NCBI RefSeq assembly: GCF_003977605.1
Contig: NZ_RYYU01000001.1
Location: 1,750,539 to 1,814,538 of the forward strand
Direction of reading: 5' to 3'
Length of the DNA: 64,000 bases
Origin: Prevotella koreensis
GTDB taxonomy: Bacteria; Bacteroidota; Bacteroidia; Bacteroidales; Bacteroidaceae
Shown here in pieces: positions 9,302 to 18,811 of the stretch (positions are counted from its first letter, which is position 1; each line of letters starts with the position of its first letter). A model generated the notes under the pieces. The model ran no database searches and was not told the DNA's origin. It saw nothing but the letters and a program-made list of their open reading frames with translations. A program made the position numbers and the translations under genes.

Positions 9302-10876
9302 TTATTTCTTTCGGCGTGAGCGTACAAAGAAAAATGTGCCGGCGAGCACTGCAACAAGTGCTCCTCCGGCATAGTATAGTGTATTTGTGGTTGAAAGGCA
9401 TTTTGCCAAACCTCCACCGAAGAGTCCCTTTTCAGGGTCAAATGGAGAGTTGGGAGAGTCTGTCGAATCGTTCATAACGGTCATCCCTTCGTATTGTAGT
9501 CCGCATTCCGGACACTTTTTCATGTCGTTGTTTCGCGTTGCTCCGCATGCCGGACAGAAGCGCGCGGTGGGCGGGTTCTTGTATTCCACTTCGTAGATAT
9601 TCACCGCATTTCCTCCGCGGTTGCTGCGACCTTGCGATGTCACGAAGACATAACGGCCATCGGAAGAGAGGTCGAGTCCTACGGGATAACTGTCAACGGC
9701 TATCTGACAGATGGTTTTCATCGTCTTGGTATCAACCACATACACCTGACTTACATTATTACAAGCAGCGAAGATATATCGTCCGTCGGGCGAGATGCTT
9801 ATGGTGCGTGCACCGGTACCAACCTTGCAATTTTCCCAGTTGCTTGCCGTGGCGGTTTTCTTTGTTGTTCCGTCCATGCTTTTTGCCACTGCCATGAAAT
9901 CTTTCAGTGGCATTCGCTGCACCATTCCACCACCGTTGATGCTGAGATAGAGGTATCCGTTCGAGATTACAAGATGCCTCACATTGCTCATCATGCCAAG
10001 TACCCTGCCGAGATATTTCTGCTGCTGTATGTCGATTACGGCGATGCCTCCTCCGCCCCCCATGCAACCCACGATGAGATATCGGTTGTCCGGAGTGAAT
10101 ACCGTGCCGCGAAGGGCATATCCGCTGCCACTGTCACGGTCAACGGCACGGTTCAGCGGATAGTTGAGTTCGAGTTGTTTGTCAACCACGAGCACCATCT
10201 TATGATGCCACTCTTCAGGCTTTTCAGACGATATGTCGATAAGTCCGATGGTGTTGTTTCCCCAGTGTGAAATGGCCACAATCTTGCCATCGGGCGATGT
10301 GCTTACCATTTTTGGCAGCGGACCGGTTTCCATGAGTCGCACCACCTTGTCTGTTTTGGTGTCTATAACTGCCACTGCCGACGGATCTTGGGCATTGATG
10401 TCGAAAGTACGGCGGTAGTAAGGCACCCAGAGGTAGCGTCCATTGTGGCTGAAAGTGCTTTCCACCGGTTTTCCCGAGAATGTGTTCACGTTGTGATGGT
10501 AATGCCTCCACGGGTATAGTCCCGATGGTTTCGACCACAGATGATCGTCGCGTCCGTCCTTGAAATTATGGTTTATCACAGCCAGTTTCTTGTGTGTGCG
10601 GAAATCGTAACTTATTGTTGTACAGCCCTCAAGCGAGTTGACGTAGTACTTTGAGCCGTCAGGATGGATGTTGATTGACTTCGGACTGTTTATGTCGGTG
10701 TCGCGTATGTCTGCTCCGCCGCCATAGTTTTGTTTCTTTGCTATCAGTGTCATTGTCAGTGCTCCATCGGTAGATTGAGCGGTGGTGCCAATCTTTGGGT
10801 GCGAAACCGGTGATACATCGGCGAACGATAGTGCGGCAATGGCAAGTGCGAATGCTGTTGCAAGTGTTTTTTTCAT
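9302..10876 (-). CDS. Exported YVTN-type beta-propeller with zinc ribbon and C-terminal membrane anchor
   Basis: 524 residues. An N-terminal signal peptide (MKKTLATAFALAIAALSFA) is followed by repeated blades with the pattern 'SPDGRYIFAACNNVSQVYVVDTKTMK', typical of YVTN/lactonase-like propellers. A zinc-ribbon pair CPACG...CPECG follows at about 430-450. The protein ends in a hydrophobic helix and RSRRKK. This gives a periplasmic propeller tethered to the inner membrane with its basic tail in the cytoplasm. A zinc ribbon outside the cytoplasm is unusual. The ligand is unknown. The promoter is at 10960-10989; the gene appears monocistronic. Confidence 0.75.
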   Translation of the reverse strand: MKKTLATAFALAIAALSFADVSPVSHPKIGTTAQSTDGALTMTLIAKKQNYGGGADIRDTDINSPKSINIHPDGSKYYVNSLEGCTTISYDFRTHKKLAVINHNFKDGRDDHLWSKPSGLYPWRHYHHNVNTFSGKPVESTFSHNGRYLWVPYYRRTFDINAQDPSAVAVIDTKTDKVVRLMETGPLPKMVSTSPDGKIVAISHWGNNTIGLIDISSEKPEEWHHKMVLVVDKQLELNYPLNRAVDRDSGSGYALRGTVFTPDNRYLIVGCMGGGGGIAVIDIQQQKYLGRVLGMMSNVRHLVISNGYLYLSINGGGMVQRMPLKDFMAVAKSMDGTTKKTATASNWENCKVGTGARTISISPDGRYIFAACNNVSQVYVVDTKTMKTICQIAVDSYPVGLDLSSDGRYVFVTSQGRSNRGGNAVNIYEVEYKNPPTARFCPACGATRNNDMKKCPECGLQYEGMTVMNDSTDSPNSPFDPEKGLFGGGLAKCLSTTNTLYYAGGALVAVLAGTFFFVRSRRKK

Positions 10877-10959
10877 TGTGTGAATAGTTTTGTTTTTGCT
10901 AATATGTCTTGTCTGTTTTTATTGTTGCGAATGTATCGCAAATGATAGTGACAATGTTG

Positions 10960-10989
10960 CAAAAGTACCTTAAAAAAGGGAAATGGCAA
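10960..10989 (-). promoter_or_regulatory. Promoter of the beta-propeller gene
   Basis: On the minus strand: TTG (10987-10989), a 19-base spacer, TACTTTTG (10960-10967). This gives a leader of about 80 bases. Confidence 0.65.
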
Positions 10990-11069
10990 AATTTTTTATA
11001 CGAAATAATGACTGTTACGTTTCTTTTTTGTAATTTTACGGCCGCAAAACTATAAAAACAATTATTATA

Positions 11070-12200
11070 ATGAAGAAATTTTTATCCACTACATTGTTCG
11101 GGGCGATGCTCATAATGGCATGTGCCTGTACCACCAATGCACGTCCGAACGCCATGAATGGGCAGACTCCCGATGAAGACTCGGCGGAATATACCCTTTC
11201 GATACTTGTGGCAGGTGACCTCATGCAGCACCAAGGACAGATAAATGCGGCAAGCAACGGCAACGGTACATACAGTTATGAAGAAACTTTCAGATATGTA
11301 AAAGAGGAGGTGAGCAGTGCCGATTTGGCCATAGCCAATTTTGAAGTGACTCTCGGCGGACAGCCATACAAGGGTTATCCATGCTTCTCTGCGCCCGATG
11401 AATACCTGGCAGCAACAATAGATGCGGGGTTCGATGTGTTGCTCACAGCCAACAACCATTGTCTTGATTCGCGGCAGAAAGGATTGGAGCGCACCATTGA
11501 CATGATGAACAAGGCCGGTGTTCCGCATCTCGGAACATATAAGAATAAGGCTGCAAGGGATAAGGATTATCCGTTGCTTGTAGAGAAAAACGGATTCAGG
11601 GTGGTGCTTCTGAACTTCACATACGGCACAAACGGACTGAAAGTGCAGGCTCCTAATGTGGTTAACTATATGGATACCACAGAGATAGCACGCGACATAA
11701 AGAAAGCAAAGTCGATGAATCCGGACATCATAATAGCAATGCCTCACTGGGGTATAGAATATGTGTTGCAACCCAATCAGCAGCAGCGTGACATCGCGGC
11801 ATGGCTGTTGAGAAAAGGCGTTGACCATGTCATTGGCGCACATCCTCATGTGTTGCAACCGATGGAATTGCTCAACAAGGAGAAACGAGGTGGTAACTTG
11901 GTGGCTTATTCGCTTGGAAACTATGTCAGCAATATGGCGAAGACGAACACTGATGGTGGTGCAATGGTACGTTTGGATTTCAAAAAACGGGGTAGGGTGG
12001 TCACTCTCGAAGACTGCGGTTACAGTTTTGTATGGGTGTCAAGGCCTGCAATTTCGGGGCATAAAAACTTCAGAATATATCCCATTCACGTGCCCGACAG
12101 TATGCTGAACGCAACCGAACGAGCAAAGCGTAACCTCTTCTATAACAACATGAAAGCCTTGTACGACAAGTATAATAAAGGAGTAGGGGAGTTGAAATAA
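11070..12200 (+). CDS. CapA-family (PgsA-like) lipoprotein, calcineurin-like fold
   Basis: 376 residues. The N-terminus MKKFLSTTLFGAMLIMACAC looks like a lipoprotein signal with the cysteine near residue 18-20. The body has the CapA metallophosphatase-like signatures 'VAGDLMQHQG', 'IANFEVTLGG', 'TANNHCLDSRQKG', 'MPHWGIEY' and 'IGAHPHVLQPME'. CapA is required for poly-gamma-glutamate capsule export in Bacillus, but no pgsBC homologues lie nearby, so a capsule role is not shown here. It is divergent from the propeller gene and convergent with polA. Confidence 0.85.
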   Translation: MKKFLSTTLFGAMLIMACACTTNARPNAMNGQTPDEDSAEYTLSILVAGDLMQHQGQINAASNGNGTYSYEETFRYVKEEVSSADLAIANFEVTLGGQPYKGYPCFSAPDEYLAATIDAGFDVLLTANNHCLDSRQKGLERTIDMMNKAGVPHLGTYKNKAARDKDYPLLVEKNGFRVVLLNFTYGTNGLKVQAPNVVNYMDTTEIARDIKKAKSMNPDIIIAMPHWGIEYVLQPNQQQRDIAAWLLRKGVDHVIGAHPHVLQPMELLNKEKRGGNLVAYSLGNYVSNMAKTNTDGGAMVRLDFKKRGRVVTLEDCGYSFVWVSRPAISGHKNFRIYPIHVPDSMLNATERAKRNLFYNNMKALYDKYNKGVGELK

Positions 12201-12202
12201 AA

Positions 12203-12240
12203 ATAACCCCCTTCCCGATGCAGGGAAGGGGGTAGTTTAT
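12203..12240. terminator. Terminator between the capA-like gene and polA
   Basis: Ten-base perfect arms CCCCCTTCCC (12207-12216) and GGGAAGGGGG (12223-12232) with a 6-base loop. The T-rich side is on the minus strand (TTATTTTTATTT), so it mainly ends polA. Confidence 0.85.
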
Positions 12241-12241
12241 A

Positions 12242-15007
12242 TCAGTGCGCCTCCAACCAGTTTTCTCCCCAACCGCAGTCGGCAATGAGGGGAACACGGA
12301 GTTGATAAGCATTTTGCATCTCCTCAAGAACGATTTTTTCTACCGTTTCTTTCTCCTCCGGAAAGACGTTGAAGTTGAGTTCGTCGTGCACCTGAAGAAT
12401 CATTTTGCTCTTCAGTCCGAGTTCTTGGAAACGCCTGTAAATGCGTATCATGGCAACCTTTATAATGTCTGCGGCAGAGCCTTGTATCGGAGCGTTTATG
12501 GCATTGCGCTCGGCAAAATTGCGCACCACAGCATTCTGTGAGTTGATGTCGGAAAGATAGCGTCGCCGATGGAACACTGTCTCGGCATATCCGTTCTCGC
12601 GTGCCATTTGTTTCGATTGTTCCATGTAGTCGTGAACCTGTGGGAATGTCTCGAAAAATCCGTCTATGAGCATTTTCGCCTCTCCGCGTTCTATCTCCAA
12701 TCGCTCGGCAAGTCCGAATACCGTGATGCCGTAGATGATGCCGAAATTAGCACGTTTCGACTTCGTTCGCTCGTCGCGTGTCACATCGCCTATTTCCTTT
12801 TTGTATATCGTTGCTGCTGTTGCTGTGTGCAGGTCTTTACCCTCTTTGAACACGTTTATCATGTTCTGGTCGCCCGACAGATGTGCCATTACGCGCAGTT
12901 CTATCTGACTGTAGTCGGCAGAGAAGAACAGACAGCCCGGGTCGGGAATGAAAGCCTTGCGGATTTCCTTTCCGTCCTCGCCACGCACCGGGATATTCTG
13001 CAGGTTAGGTTCTGACGATGAGAGTCGTCCGGTGGCTGTAATAGTCTGATTGAAAGACGTATGTATGTGTCCGGTTTTCTTGTTTATCAACTTAGGAAGA
13101 GCGTCGATATAAGTGCCGAGGAGTTTCTTCAAACCTCTGTGTTGCAGGATATTATCCACTATTTCATGTTTGTGTCTCAGCGTTTGCAACACCTCTTCGC
13201 CGGTGACGAACTGTCCGGTCTTTGTCTTCTTTGGTTTTTCCACTATCTTCATCTTGCTGAACAAGATATCGCCCACCTGCTTCGGCGAAGCGATATTGAA
13301 TTCTTCGCCCGCCAAGGCGTATATTTTCTGTTCTAGTTCGTGCATTCTTTTAGAGAAAGCCAGTGATGTTTCGGCGAGTGAGTCGGTATCTATTCTCACG
13401 CCATTGATTTCCATGTCGGCGAGCACCCTTACCAAAGGCATCTCTATTTCATGGAAAAGTTTGTCAACGCCGGCCTCCTTCAGTTTCGGTTCAAGCACGT
13501 TCTTCAACTGCAATGTGATGTCGGCATCTTCGCAGGCATATAAATAAACGTCTTTCGGAGGCAGTGAACGCATAGAGCGTTGGTTCTTGCCTTTCGGCCC
13601 GATGAGTTCGTCTATGTGTATCGTTTTATAGTTAAGATAGACCTCTGCCATGTAGTCCATGTTATGACGCAGTTCCGGTTGAATGAGATAATGGGCAATC
13701 ATGGTGTCCCACATATCACCGGCGAGGGTGACACCATAACCGGCCAGCACCTCAAGGTCGTACTTTATGTTCTGTCCTATCTTCAGTATGTCGGGATTTT
13801 CGTATAGAGGTTTGAAAATATCAACGAGTCTTTGAGCCTTTTCTCTGTCGTCAGGTATCGCAACGTAAAATGCCTTGTTTGGCTCGACAGAGAAACTCAA
13901 ACCCACCAATTCGGCCACAATGGCGTTGGTAGATGTGGTTTCTGTGTCTAAACTTAATATCTTGTGTGTTAATAAAAAATCACAAATTTCGCGTGCTTTA
14001 TCCTCATCTTCAATGAGTTGGTAATCTGTTTTAACGGAATTTAACTGCGATTTCTGCGATATTTTTTCTGTTCCCGTAGTTTCGTCCGTGAAAAAGCCGA
14101 ATAAATCTTGCTGTATAATGTTATTTTTTTTCGGTTTTATTTGGTCTTTCAAAAACTTCTTTGAAAGGCTGCGAAATTCCAGTTCGTCGAAAATTTTGCA
14201 CAGAGCGGTTTCGTCAGGCTCCACGGTTTTCAGTTTTTCCAAATCCAAAGCGATTGGGACATCGGTACGTATCGTTGCGAGGAACTTCGACATCCGTATG
14301 TCATCAACGGCCGACTCTACTTTTTGTTTTAATGCCCCTTTCAGTTCGTTTGTTCGTTGCAGCAATTCCTCGACATTGCCGAACTGGGCGATTAGTTTCA
14401 CCGCAGTCTTCTCACCGACACCCGGACAGCCGGGGAAGTTATCGGCACTGTCGCCCATTAGTGCTAATAAGTCTATGACTTGGAGTGGGGTAGTGATGCC
14501 GTATTTGTTGCAGACGGCCTCAGAGTCCATCACCTCATAGCCTCCGCCATGTCGCGGACGGTACATGAAGACATTGTTGCTAACAAGTTGACCGTAATCC
14601 TTGTCGGGTGTGAGCATATATGTTTTTATACCTGCTTCTCCGCTTTTCAGTGCCAATGTGCCTATTACGTCGTCTGCCTCAAAGCCTTCTGCTTCGAGTA
14701 TGGGGATGTTCATTGCGGTGAGAATGTTCTTTATGATAGGAACCGAAGCACGTATATCCTCCGGTGTTGCCTCGCGTTGTGCCTTGTATTCCGGGAATGT
14801 TTCTGAACGGAATGTTGGTCCGTGAGGGTCGAATGCCACGCCAAGATGTGTCGGTTTTTCCTTTTCAATCACCTCGTGAAGGGTGTTGCAAAAGCCTAAT
14901 ATGGCTGATGTGTTGAGGCCTTTTGAGTTGATTCTCGGATTTTTAATAAAGGCGTAATATGCCCGATAGATAAGTGCGTATGCGTCTAAAAGAAACAATT
15001 TCTCCAT
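12242..15007 (-). CDS. polA: DNA polymerase I with intact proofreading site
   Basis: 921 residues from the ATG at 15007 (MEKLFLLDAYALIYRAYYAF); the upstream in-frame extension crosses the promoter and is rejected. The 5' nuclease domain is N-terminal. In the 3'-5' exonuclease domain the catalytic motifs are present: SLDTETT, 'NIKYDLEV' and 'YACEDAD', so proofreading is expected. Polymerase motifs are A 'FSADYSQIELR', B 'RANFGIIYG' and C 'LQVHDELNF'. It fills gaps and removes RNA primers. It is divergent from the prenyl synthase, 85 bases apart, with a terminator just after its stop. Confidence 0.97.
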   Translation of the reverse strand: MEKLFLLDAYALIYRAYYAFIKNPRINSKGLNTSAILGFCNTLHEVIEKEKPTHLGVAFDPHGPTFRSETFPEYKAQREATPEDIRASVPIIKNILTAMNIPILEAEGFEADDVIGTLALKSGEAGIKTYMLTPDKDYGQLVSNNVFMYRPRHGGGYEVMDSEAVCNKYGITTPLQVIDLLALMGDSADNFPGCPGVGEKTAVKLIAQFGNVEELLQRTNELKGALKQKVESAVDDIRMSKFLATIRTDVPIALDLEKLKTVEPDETALCKIFDELEFRSLSKKFLKDQIKPKKNNIIQQDLFGFFTDETTGTEKISQKSQLNSVKTDYQLIEDEDKAREICDFLLTHKILSLDTETTSTNAIVAELVGLSFSVEPNKAFYVAIPDDREKAQRLVDIFKPLYENPDILKIGQNIKYDLEVLAGYGVTLAGDMWDTMIAHYLIQPELRHNMDYMAEVYLNYKTIHIDELIGPKGKNQRSMRSLPPKDVYLYACEDADITLQLKNVLEPKLKEAGVDKLFHEIEMPLVRVLADMEINGVRIDTDSLAETSLAFSKRMHELEQKIYALAGEEFNIASPKQVGDILFSKMKIVEKPKKTKTGQFVTGEEVLQTLRHKHEIVDNILQHRGLKKLLGTYIDALPKLINKKTGHIHTSFNQTITATGRLSSSEPNLQNIPVRGEDGKEIRKAFIPDPGCLFFSADYSQIELRVMAHLSGDQNMINVFKEGKDLHTATAATIYKKEIGDVTRDERTKSKRANFGIIYGITVFGLAERLEIERGEAKMLIDGFFETFPQVHDYMEQSKQMARENGYAETVFHRRRYLSDINSQNAVVRNFAERNAINAPIQGSAADIIKVAMIRIYRRFQELGLKSKMILQVHDELNFNVFPEEKETVEKIVLEEMQNAYQLRVPLIADCGWGENWLEAH

Positions 15008-15027
15008 AAATCTACTTATTTTAAGTT

Positions 15028-15075
15028 CAAAATTACAAAAACTTTTCCATAAATGCGATAAAAACACTAATTTTG
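15028..15075. promoter_or_regulatory. Divergent promoters of polA and the prenyl synthase
   Basis: The minus strand reads TAATTTTG at 15035-15028 for polA; the plus strand reads TAATTTTG at 15068-15075 for the prenyl synthase. Both give leaders of about 10-20 bases. Confidence 0.6.
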
Positions 15076-15092
15076 TCGCAAATTTAATATTT

Positions 15093-16070
15093 ATGGACTT
15101 CTTGTCAATCATAAAACAACCTATCAGTAACGAACTTGATGTCTTTGTAGAATTGTTCAATTCTACATTGGAGCATGACTATGAACTGTTGCAGAACGTG
15201 CTTGACCACATACGTCAGCGTGGTGGCAAACGCATGCGTCCGATGCTTATATTGCTCATTGCCAAGAATTACGGTGGAGTGAATGCAGTGACTCAAAATG
15301 CTGCCGTCGGACTGGAATTGCTGCACACAGCGAGTCTTGTTCATGATGATGTGGTGGATGAAAGCAACGAGCGTCGCGGTCAGGCATCGGTGAATGCAAC
15401 ATATAACAATAAGGTGGCGGTGCTTGTGGGCGACTTTATACTCTCGTCGGCACTGCTTAGGGTATCGGAAACAAACAACGAACTCATCATACGAAACCTC
15501 GCACGACTCGGTCAGACATTATCTGCCGGAGAGGTGTTGCAGTTGATTAATATTGATAATAATGAAATATCTGAAGAGGTTTATTATCAGGTGATTATGC
15601 AGAAAACGGCCGCACTGTTCGAGTCTTGTTGCGAAATGGGTGCGCTTTCGGCAGGAATGGGAGAGGAAGAGATAGCCGAAGTGAGAGATTTTGGCCGCAA
15701 CATAGGTCTTGCATTCCAGATAAGGGACGATATTTTCGACTATTACGACTCTGCGGAGATTGGTAAGCCGACAGGAAATGATATGGCGGAGGGTAAACTT
15801 ACGTTGCCGGTGATTTATGCTCTCAATTCCACCGGTAATGCCGAGATGCTCGAATTGGCAAGAAAAGTGAAACAACGCACCGTTACAACCGATGAAATCG
15901 CCACTTTGGTGGCCTTCACAAAGGAAAACGGAGGCATGGAGTATGCGGAGCAGAAGATGGAACATTTCCGCAGTCTGGCGCAGCAATTCATTAACCGTAA
16001 TGTGCAACAAGAGGATATAAAGAACGCGCTGACGGCATATATCGACTTCATTGTGCAGCGCAATAAATAG
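15093..16070 (+). CDS. Long-chain trans-polyprenyl diphosphate synthase
   Basis: 325 residues. Both aspartate-rich motifs are present: HDDVVDE (first, near residue 84) and IRDDIFDY (second, near residue 212). It condenses isopentenyl diphosphate with allylic diphosphates, probably to make the side chain of menaquinone, which fits the fumarate reductase encoded later in the window. Length and motifs fit IspB/HepT-type enzymes better than short-chain FPP synthase, but chain length cannot be fixed from the sequence. Divergent from polA. Confidence 0.9.
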   Translation: MDFLSIIKQPISNELDVFVELFNSTLEHDYELLQNVLDHIRQRGGKRMRPMLILLIAKNYGGVNAVTQNAAVGLELLHTASLVHDDVVDESNERRGQASVNATYNNKVAVLVGDFILSSALLRVSETNNELIIRNLARLGQTLSAGEVLQLINIDNNEISEEVYYQVIMQKTAALFESCCEMGALSAGMGEEEIAEVRDFGRNIGLAFQIRDDIFDYYDSAEIGKPTGNDMAEGKLTLPVIYALNSTGNAEMLELARKVKQRTVTTDEIATLVAFTKENGGMEYAEQKMEHFRSLAQQFINRNVQQEDIKNALTAYIDFIVQRNK

Positions 16071-16100
16071 CAAAAACGTAGAATTTTAGTATCTCTCGCG

Positions 16101-16130
16101 TTGTTGTTTTACAAAAAATGCCTATCTTTG
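16101..16130 (+). promoter_or_regulatory. Promoter of the VanZ-like gene
   Basis: TTG (16101-16103), a 19-base spacer and TATCTTTG (16123-16130), 19 bases before the ATG. Confidence 0.75.
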
Positions 16131-16149
16131 TGCATCACAATAATACAAG

Positions 16150-16755
16150 ATGACAGCGAAGAGAAAAGTTAGCCTATTTAAGACTATAACCATTGTTATA
16201 GCCTTCCTGTGTGTGTCTGTCTGTGGAATGATGTATGTTTATTTTCGTCCGGACACACTGAAGATGTTCCATTTCTTTAAGTATATCGGTGTTCTCGATA
16301 TGTTGGAGAACATGAAACGCGACCCTTCAATTCTTTATTCGTGGGTGCTTTATAATCTTCCTGATGGTGTTTGGTTGTTTGCCTACTCTATAATAATCGG
16401 CTGTATATGGAATTTCAAGATAAAAGACTGTTGGATGTTTATTCTTGTAATGCCTTTAATATCAATCTCTCATGAGTTTATGCAGGGCTTGGGTATTATG
16501 CATGGTACCTACGATCCTAACGATGTCTTTGCTTATATACTCGCTATTTTGGTAGGGTGTGCGTATGTTTATGTTGTTGACAGGCTTGGATTTAAGAATG
16601 TGAATAGGGTAGGGCGGCGACGTACGAGTTCGCTGAAACTGTTTCTCACAATGCTTACCTTCGCCTTGTTTGTTCTTATCGCTATTGGGAGCGATGATAC
16701 GGTAGGGAGAATCAGTGCGAATACAGGGTGGTCTTTTGAGAAGATTGACGCTTGA
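16150..16755 (+). CDS. VanZ-like multi-pass membrane protein
   Basis: 201 residues with about five hydrophobic segments (near 10-30, 70-86, 92-110, 125-143, 163-182). The stretch 'HEFMQGLGIMHGTYDPNDVFAY' followed by a small-residue helix resembles the VanZ-like signature E-x-x-Q...D-x-x-x-N. VanZ itself confers low teicoplanin resistance, but most relatives are uncharacterised. Own promoter; a large hairpin follows. Family call is moderate; function unknown. Confidence 0.55.
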   Translation: MTAKRKVSLFKTITIVIAFLCVSVCGMMYVYFRPDTLKMFHFFKYIGVLDMLENMKRDPSILYSWVLYNLPDGVWLFAYSIIIGCIWNFKIKDCWMFILVMPLISISHEFMQGLGIMHGTYDPNDVFAYILAILVGCAYVYVVDRLGFKNVNRVGRRRTSSLKLFLTMLTFALFVLIAIGSDDTVGRISANTGWSFEKIDA

Positions 16756-16841
16756 CGAAGGTGAATCCCTTATGTTTTTTTCCTTGATTTATTTGGCGAT
16801 GTGTGGGGATTTCTTAATGATTTTATTATTAAAAAGATTTA

Positions 16842-16915
16842 GGAGTTTGGACAACACCTTTGCTGATAGCATCACGATTTATTATCATAATAAACAGGTG
16901 TGTTGTCCAAACTCC
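16842..16915. terminator. Large inverted repeat between the VanZ-like gene and deoC
   Basis: The 18-base arm at 16842-16859 pairs with 16896-16915, which has two extra bases, around a 36-base loop. The gap 16756-16976 lies between converging genes, so it probably acts as a bidirectional terminator. There is no clean T-run. Confidence 0.55.
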
Positions 16916-16976
16916 ATTAAACCCAAACAAATATAAAATGGCTTTTATATATGTTTGAGTTAAAATCCTCATTAAA

Positions 16977-17867
16977 TTAGAAGAACTTAACCTCTCGTCC
17001 TTCTATTTCGCTAAGCAGAAGGTTGGCAAGACGGCTTGTACCGAGACGGAACCACTTGTTTGTGAGCCATTTCTCTCCAAGCACTTCCTTCACTATGGTA
17101 TAGTAAGTCATAGCGTCCATGACGGTGTTGATGCCCCCTGCAGGCTTGAAACCAATCTGGATGCCTGTCTCTTCGTAGTATTCTTTTATTGCCTGACACA
17201 TCACGTAAGCAGCCTCGGGAGTGGCAGAAATCTTCTCCTTGCCGGTGGAAGTCTTGATGTAGTCTGCACCTGCATACATCGACAGAATAGATGCTTTCTT
17301 GATATTGGATGCCGTAACGATGTCTCCGGTTTCGAGGATAACCTTCAGGTCGTGGCCGTTGCAGGCACTCTTCATCTCCTGTATATCGTCGCAAACGCCC
17401 TCATAGTCGCCGGAGAGGAACTTACCAACCGACATAACCATATCTATCTCGGTTGCACCGTCCTTTATTGCGAGTGCCGTCTCTGCCACTTTCACCTCGA
17501 TACGAGCCTGTGAAGAGGGGAAACTGCCGCTCACGCAAGCAACCTCAACGCCTTCCACCTCAAGTGTTTCAGCCACTGTCTTGGCAAAACATGGATATAC
17601 ACAAATTGTCGCAACGTGCGGCATATCAACATATTCCTCGTCGAATTTGTTCACTCTCTCGGTAAATGCCATAACACTCTCCTCCGAGTCGGTGGTTTTA
17701 AGTGTTGTCAGTTCGATACTTCCAAAGAGGAATTTCTTCACCTCAAGTGTGTCATTCTCATGTACCTTCTCTTCGATAATCTTCTTTACCGCTTCTTTTA
17801 CCTCAGCATCACTGATGTTGCAGTTATACTTTGCCAGTGCCTGCTCATACTTATTTTCCTGGTTCAT
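16977..17867 (-). CDS. deoC: Deoxyribose-phosphate aldolase
   Basis: 296 residues. It cleaves 2-deoxyribose 5-phosphate to glyceraldehyde 3-phosphate and acetaldehyde in deoxynucleoside catabolism. The Schiff-base lysine is in 'ADYIKTSTGKEK'. 'GATEIDMVMSVGKFLSGDY' and 'VILETGD' are family hallmarks, and 'GFKPAGGINT' holds the second lysine. It is somewhat longer than the E. coli enzyme at its N-terminus. It lies 19 bases downstream of the MazG-like gene in a minus-strand run dtd-mazG-deoC, suggesting a nucleotide-housekeeping operon. Confidence 0.96.
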   Translation of the reverse strand: MNQENKYEQALAKYNCNISDAEVKEAVKKIIEEKVHENDTLEVKKFLFGSIELTTLKTTDSEESVMAFTERVNKFDEEYVDMPHVATICVYPCFAKTVAETLEVEGVEVACVSGSFPSSQARIEVKVAETALAIKDGATEIDMVMSVGKFLSGDYEGVCDDIQEMKSACNGHDLKVILETGDIVTASNIKKASILSMYAGADYIKTSTGKEKISATPEAAYVMCQAIKEYYEETGIQIGFKPAGGINTVMDAMTYYTIVKEVLGEKWLTNKWFRLGTSRLANLLLSEIEGREVKFF

Positions 17868-17886
17868 TGTCTGTATATTTAATAAA

Positions 17887-18279
17887 TTATTGTTCTTTCA
17901 GTTTCGGATTTTGTCTGTGACGCATATTGTCGCGGGCTGTCTTTTTGATGAAACTCTTTCTCAACTCATCATTAAGGTCAACCCCGGTCTGGTTTGCAAG
18001 ACACACCAATACCCACAACACGTCGGCCATTTCTTCGCCGAGATTAGGTTTCTCGCCCTCTTTGAAACTCTGGTCGCCATATCGTCTCGCCATAACACGT
18101 GCCAATTCTCCCACTTCTTCGGTAAGACAAGCCATATTGGTAAGTTCTGAAAAATAGCGCACGCCATATTTCTTAATCCACTCATCTACTGCTGCTTGCA
18201 CTTGGTCAAGAGTGAGAGACATGTTCTTACCGTCAATAAAATCGGCAATATGCTGCGTTTCTTGTTCCTTATATTCCAT
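17887..18279 (-). CDS. MazG-like nucleotide pyrophosphohydrolase
   Basis: 130 residues from the ATG at 18279. A start at 18312 (141 residues) or at MSLTLDQVQ (18222) is also possible; the last fits the usual family N-terminus best. The all-alpha NTP-PPase signature is seen as 'LTEEVGELARV' (EExxE) and 'NLGEEMADVLWVLVCLANQTG' (ExxD). Such enzymes hydrolyse (d)NTPs or damaged nucleotides to monophosphates and pyrophosphate. It lies between dtd and deoC and is probably co-transcribed. Confidence 0.85.
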   Translation of the reverse strand: MEYKEQETQHIADFIDGKNMSLTLDQVQAAVDEWIKKYGVRYFSELTNMACLTEEVGELARVMARRYGDQSFKEGEKPNLGEEMADVLWVLVCLANQTGVDLNDELRKSFIKKTARDNMRHRQNPKLKEQ

Positions 18280-18354
18280 GCGTATGATGTTTGTATAATG
18301 CGTGTGAAACACGTTTGAAAGCAGGGAAAATGCCCTCGAAGGACTATTGTTTCC

Positions 18355-18807
18355 TCATTCATTTTTCTTCGTGTCCATGCAAATAGTTACCGGTCCATCG
18401 TTCACAAGTTCCACTTTCATGTCGGCGCCGAACTCGCCGGTACCCACTCTCTTGCCGGTTTCTTCCTCTAATCGGCGGCAAAAGAACTCGTATAAGGGCA
18501 CGGAAATCTCGTGGCGGGCTGCTCTAAGCCATGACGGACGATTGCCTTTCTTGACGCTTGCAAATAGCGTAAATTGGCTTACAACGAGTATGTCTCCGCC
18601 AATCTGACCGATGTTGAGGTTCATTACGCCGTTTTCATCGTCGAAAACACGCAGTCCGATGATTTTCTTCACCAACCATTCCGCATCGGCCTCGGAGTCG
18701 GTTTCTTCCACGCCGACAAGTATCAGATAACCCTTCCCGATAGCAGACTTAATGTTACCGTCAATGGTAACGCTCGCACGACTGACCCTCTGTATAACTA
18801 TTCTCAT
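18355..18807 (-). CDS. dtd: D-aminoacyl-tRNA deacylase
   Basis: 150 residues. It removes D-amino acids (and glycine from tRNA-Ala) from tRNA. The two active-site motifs are present: 'SQFTLFAS' and 'NDGPVTICMDTK' (NxGPVT type). The canonical N-terminus MRIVIQRVSRASV fixes the ATG at 18807. That ATG begins only four bases after the -7 box, so the mRNA is probably leaderless. First gene of a likely dtd-mazG-deoC operon. Confidence 0.96.
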   Translation of the reverse strand: MRIVIQRVSRASVTIDGNIKSAIGKGYLILVGVEETDSEADAEWLVKKIIGLRVFDDENGVMNLNIGQIGGDILVVSQFTLFASVKKGNRPSWLRAARHEISVPLYEFFCRRLEEETGKRVGTGEFGADMKVELVNDGPVTICMDTKKNE

Positions 18808-18811
18808 AGTG

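Noticed and set aside
9302..9420. LPXTG-like sortase signal at the propeller C-terminus
   Set aside because: No LPXTG or equivalent motif precedes the helix and sortase anchoring is not expected in this group; a simple membrane anchor explains it.
15008..15160. N-terminal extension of DNA polymerase I
   Set aside because: It crosses both divergent promoters and reaches into the coding region of the prenyl synthase.
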